This document shows, piece after piece, positions 6,976 to 10,239 of a stretch of 10,239 nt of DNA. A program made the position numbers and the translations under genes. The notes under the pieces were generated by a model. It saw only the letters and a list, made by a program, of their open reading frames with translations. It did not search any database and had not been told where the DNA came from. Every line of letters starts with the position of its first letter. Position 1 is the first letter of the stretch. Source of the DNA: an uncultured Bacteroidia bacterium. Its GTDB lineage: Bacteria > Bacteroidota > Bacteroidia > Bacteroidales > UBA932. Location of the stretch: the NCBI GenBank assembly GCA_902796455.1, contig CADBPH010000356.1, positions 1 through 10,239 on the forward strand, read 5' to 3'.

Positions 6976-8826
6976 CTAGCGGACTTTATACTTCAATGTG
7001 ACGGTTCCGGCTGTCTCCGGCCGGAGGCGTACGGCGATTCTGGTGTATGGAGTCCTGCCCTCTGTGATTTCCTCGGTGATAATATCGTAATTGTTTGAGC
7101 TTGAATGGATTGTTAGCGTCATACTTTCGCCGTTCCGGGAAAGTTCGATTTTCTTCCTGTCAATTACCTGGACATCCGCCCTTGTCGTGACGGCGGTCTC
7201 GAAGACCTGTGCGGAATCAAACCGGAAGCGGTCCGTGACGGTCAAAGTCAATTTCTTCCTGTCGAAGTCAAACTCCCGGGCCGACTCTTTCAACTGCGGG
7301 ATCTCATAGGCAGAAGACAGTTCCATCCCGAACAAATCCCTGCGGTCAGAGAACGAGCAACTCAAATTTGTTGCCATGAAGTTTTTCCCGGCAGATTGTG
7401 TCTTCCCGCAGATGAAGGGCACATTGTGCCCGTATGAGCCGAGGGATTTGAAAGCGGTGTATCTTTCCGGGGTGAAGGACTTGATATTGTAGGGAATCAG
7501 TCCGGGATCTTCCACCATTTTCTCCTTTCCTGAAACGATGGTGTAGGAACCTATATCATTGTGATTATGGGACTCGGCATTGTGTCCGCCCTTCAGCGCG
7601 GCTCCGAACCGGTTCTTTGGATCGCGGACGACCAGGATCCCGGACTGCTCGAAATATGAGCGCAGGGGATTTCCGGCATCGCCGGAATCGTCCATTTCCG
7701 CCGCATAATTCTGATACACGTCAAGGTATACTGTCGTCACATTATCAGTATTCCCCAATGACGGTGTCTTGCTGAAGGGGAGGGGGAGTCCCAATTCCCT
7801 GCCAAGGTATCGCAGGATGCCCGGCTTCGGTTTTGCCGCCATATTGCAGTCTGCAATCGACGGATAAACCTCGTTCACGATAACGATGTTTTGCGGGAAG
7901 GTGGCAATACTCCTGACTTTCGGATTATTCCGGAACAGGTCTATTTTTCCCTGTGTGTCCCGGTACAACTTTTCGCGCAGGACGATATAGTGTGCCATCC
8001 CGAAGTTGTAGTAGCTTATTCCTTCGGTACAGTAGCCGTCATCCTGGAACCCCTCCATATAGTTCTGGACATATTTCTCGGCGATGGCAACGAATTTCGC
8101 CCTTTCCAGCCGGTCAGGAATCATCTCCATGGCCGCGCAGACCACCCCCTCCAGGCAAACCGGATTCCAATTGTTCGTCCTTTGCAGTCAGCCGTGGTCT
8201 TTGTTCTTCCCTTCAATCGCTCCCATCAAAGGATCGAAAGCCCTGGTGTACAACTGCCCGAGCAAATCTTCACGGACGGAATCCGGAACTTTGTCATCCA
8301 GCATGAAAAGTGCTTGTGAAAGCAGGTGTGACATCAACGCCGTGCAGAGTTCAACCAATCCTCCGCAGTTCCGCTTTTTGTACATGCGCGAAGATACCCA
8401 TGTCTCCTGGCCCATGATGTCATATAAGAAGGAAATGATCAACGGCGTGAACCGCCCCTTGTTTTCCAGGCATTCTGCCCAGACTAAGGTTGAAAAGGCC
8501 CTTGACCGGTTTTCCATCATGTATTTGCCGGGATTGGTATCCCCTTCGGAGAAGGTTTTGTCGTAGGCCTCCTGGTCCCATTTCGGGAATCCCTTTGACA
8601 GCATTTCCTCCGCTTTGCCCAGGGCGGCACCGTACTGGCCGCTCTGATACAATCGGTCCCACAGCTCCCGGTCTTTGTAGTTGGGACCGATCCCTGATGT
8701 TGACTCCGGGAGCATTTCGGCAATCTGCCTGACCCGTTCCATGTCCAGCGGACCGATCGGTTGGATGGCGGACGCATTGAGGGTGAGAACGGTGGCGAGG
8801 AGCACTACGGCCAGCGCTTTCTTCAT
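6976..8826 (-). pseudogene. Heparinase II/III-family lyase, interrupted by in-frame TGA
   Basis: Read on the minus strand from ATG 8826 to TAG 6976-6978, this is a 616-codon frame with one TGA at codon 213 (8188-8190). Residues 1-20 are a signal peptide ending in NASA, so the product would be periplasmic. The N-terminal half is an alpha-toroid as in alginate lyase/heparinase proteins, with RTNNWNPVC at about 216-224 and DGYCTEGISYYNFG at about 263-276, which carries the Tyr region used in catalysis in the family. The C-terminal half is the heparinase II/III-like beta-sandwich (PF07940-like), with GGHNAESHNHNDIGSY at about 413-428 holding the conserved His residues, then EDPG. Such enzymes cleave uronic-acid polysaccharides by beta-elimination; the substrate is not readable here. 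The frame is unbroken on both sides of the TGA, and the family usually has Trp at that place (HG-W-LQRTNNWN), so a single TGG to TGA change is likely. It is either a very young pseudogene or a sequence error. It lies 28 bases behind the phosphatase/glycosidase fusion gene, in one operon. Confidence 0.85.
8188..8190 (-). other. Premature TGA inside lyase gene
   Basis: On the minus strand the codons around it read AAA GAC CAC GGC TGA CTG CAA. The frame before (212 codons with signal peptide) and after (403 codons with the catalytic domain) is the same, with no insertion or deletion. TGG to TGA is the simplest explanation. The same codon ends the intact HAD gene at 6742-6744, which argues against a genome-wide reassignment of TGA. 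Confidence 0.9.
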
Positions 8827-8854
8827 GTTACTCTGCAGGATTGTTTGTGCATTC

Positions 8855-10239
8855 CTACCGGCCCGCTTGCCGGTCGATGATGTGGATGTGCGTGGGGACG
8901 CGACGTTCTTTGTCGTGCAGGAACGTCTGGGACGCGGACGGATAATTCACCACGTGGGTTTCCGCCTGTCCCCGGTCCTTGACACACAGGGCGGTGGAAC
9001 CGCCGCCATCCATGTTGATCGCCTGTTCGGGATGGAATTCCTTTTCCAGGAACGAGGTCAGTTCGAACGCGTTCATCCCTTCTGCCAGTCCGGGTCTCCG
9101 TCCGTCTACGGCGATGAGAATCAGGTGGTTGTCAGCAGTTAACGCCACGGCGCTGCGGGGATGCCGGACCGCCTGGTGCCGCAGCGGGTCCTCGTAGCTG
9201 AGTTTTTCCACCTGCTCCGGGGTCAGGCTGCTGGTCGCGAAATACTTGCCCACGGGAATAAAATGGTCGATCAGCATGGGGGCGCTGGTGAAGACATCCG
9301 GGTAGGGAAGCGCTTCATAGGCAGCCCGTTGCTGCGGGATGGAAAGGTCTTTTCCCGTGTATTCGATCCGGACATTCCGGCCGTCGGTACTGATCGAACA
9401 GTCTGATTTCCACTGCGGAACGGCGCCTTTGTACGGAACGATGTTGCTCTCAATGTTATAATACGTCTTGCCATCCACCCGGATATAGACCGACTCCTTC
9501 TCGTAGGTGGCATTGATTGTCGCAACGGCTCCGGCATCCCGGAAAGCTTCCGAGGTGGCCCGCCGTTCTCCGTACGTGAATTTGACTCCGTACCGCGGGT
9601 TATTCAGGTCCACATCGACGGCATAAATCAGCTGGTTGACGCCGGAAATGGGCTCCTTCCCGCTGAAACGCCTGTAAATGAGTCCCTCTTGAATCGTATC
9701 GTTCTGCCATCCGTCCCGGGCGAATCCGGGCGCTCCGGCAATCAGGCCCCGGTAGGCCTTGCGCAGGTCGGTCCAGTGGTAGAACGGCCATGTGTCTGTT
9801 TCAATCCCGACAAGATGCGATTCCTGTTCGTTCAGCAGCACTTTGACCAGGATGTCATCCGAACCCTTTTTCTTGAAAAAGACCATTTGGATATTCGCCC
9901 CCATCGGGCAGGTCCGGTCTACCCGCCAGGCAGTCTCGGGATGGGCCAGGTCTTCCGCCGGGGTGCAACTCCCTTCGATTTTCATCAGGGAAGCGAGCGG
10001 AATGAGCTGGGAATCATGTCCATAGCGGAGCGTCGCCCGATACGGGCCGCCCTGGACCGCCACGTCGGCTGCGTCCAGCATGTGCGTCAGGGTATGTGAC
10101 GCCTGGTCGTCAAGCAACTCCCCGTATTCGCGGGAAGGGCCGATGGTGAAATACTCGATGTGGTTTTGGGTCTTCCAGATGTTCTGGAAATCTTCCGCCG
10201 TGAAAAACCGGAACAGGTCCACGCCCACCTCGTCGTTCA
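8855..10239 (-). CDS. Histidine acid phosphatase-phosphodiester glycosidase fusion, 5' end cut by window
   Basis: Minus-strand frame open from the right edge to TAG 8855-8857. The GTG at 10228 is not a likely start because the frame continues to the edge within a known domain; residues below are counted from it. Residues 1-163 are the C-terminal part of a histidine-type acid phosphatase (phytase/MINPP-like): LRYGHDSQLIPLASLM with the HD proton-donor motif at 71-72, then GANIQMVFFKKKGSDDILVKVLLNE and FYHWTDLRKAY. The RHGxRxP nucleophile motif must lie outside the window. Residues about 175-455 are a complete phosphodiester glycosidase domain (NAGPA/DUF2233, PF09992-like): VATINATY at 235-242, RSAVALTADNHLILIAVDGR at 358-377, NMDGGGSTALCV at 405-416 and a C-terminal VPTHIHI strand. 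NAGPA-type enzymes cut a sugar from a sugar-1-phosphate diester, as the human uncovering enzyme does with GlcNAc-P-mannose. There is no stop, start or signal peptide between the two parts. The protein is presumably exported, though its N-terminus is not visible. It precedes the lyase gene by 28 bases. Confidence 0.85.
   Translation of the reverse strand, partial: NDEVGVDLFRFFTAEDFQNIWKTQNHIEYFTIGPSREYGELLDDQASHTLTHMLDAADVAVQGGPYRATLRYGHDSQLIPLASLMKIEGSCTPAEDLAHPETAWRVDRTCPMGANIQMVFFKKKGSDDILVKVLLNEQESHLVGIETDTWPFYHWTDLRKAYRGLIAGAPGFARDGWQNDTIQEGLIYRRFSGKEPISGVNQLIYAVDVDLNNPRYGVKFTYGERRATSEAFRDAGAVATINATYEKESVYIRVDGKTYYNIESNIVPYKGAVPQWKSDCSISTDGRNVRIEYTGKDLSIPQQRAAYEALPYPDVFTSAPMLIDHFIPVGKYFATSSLTPEQVEKLSYEDPLRHQAVRHPRSAVALTADNHLILIAVDGRRPGLAEGMNAFELTSFLEKEFHPEQAINMDGGGSTALCVKDRGQAETHVVNYPSASQTFLHDKERRVPTHIHIIDRQAGR

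Noticed and set aside
8188..8190. TGA read as Trp or selenocysteine in the lyase
   Set aside because: The HAD gene ends in TGA, so a general reassignment is unlikely. Lyases of this family have no known selenocysteine here, and a one-base Trp loss explains the data more simply.

Overview
The window looks like a chromosomal stretch from a fairly GC-rich member of the Bacteroidota, most likely Bacteroidales. Evidence: a thioester-less bacterial alpha-2-macroglobulin, a head-GIN-domain (DUF2807) protein, histidine-type phosphatase and DUF2233/NAGPA domains of Bacteroides type, absence of clear Shine-Dalgarno sites, and two exact matches to the Bacteroidota -33/-7 promoter (TTTG-N19-TANNTTTG). 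The genus cannot be fixed from the sequence.

Left part (1-5649, + strand): the C-terminal 1561 residues of a very large alpha-2-macroglobulin family protein, cut by the window edge. Five bases later comes a secreted beta-solenoid protein of the head-GIN-domain family. They form a probable envelope operon.

Middle (5650-6933, + strand): a self-contained tRNA-Val(TAC) unit with its own promoter and intrinsic terminator. It is followed by a second promoter driving a HAD-superfamily phosphatase and a 57-residue DUF6440 protein, which form a two-gene operon.

Right part (6976-10239, - strand, convergent with the middle operon): an operon read from right to left. Its first visible gene, cut by the window edge, fuses the C-terminal part of a histidine acid phosphatase to a complete phosphodiester glycosidase (NAGPA/DUF2233) domain. 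After 28 bases comes a secreted heparinase II/III-type polysaccharide lyase gene, interrupted at codon 213 by one in-frame TGA, probably a Trp codon changed by one base. Both partners of the fusion act on phosphate-bearing glycans in known families, so one protein could remove a sugar cap and then the exposed phosphate. This is the most interesting candidate system here, but its function is inferred, not shown.
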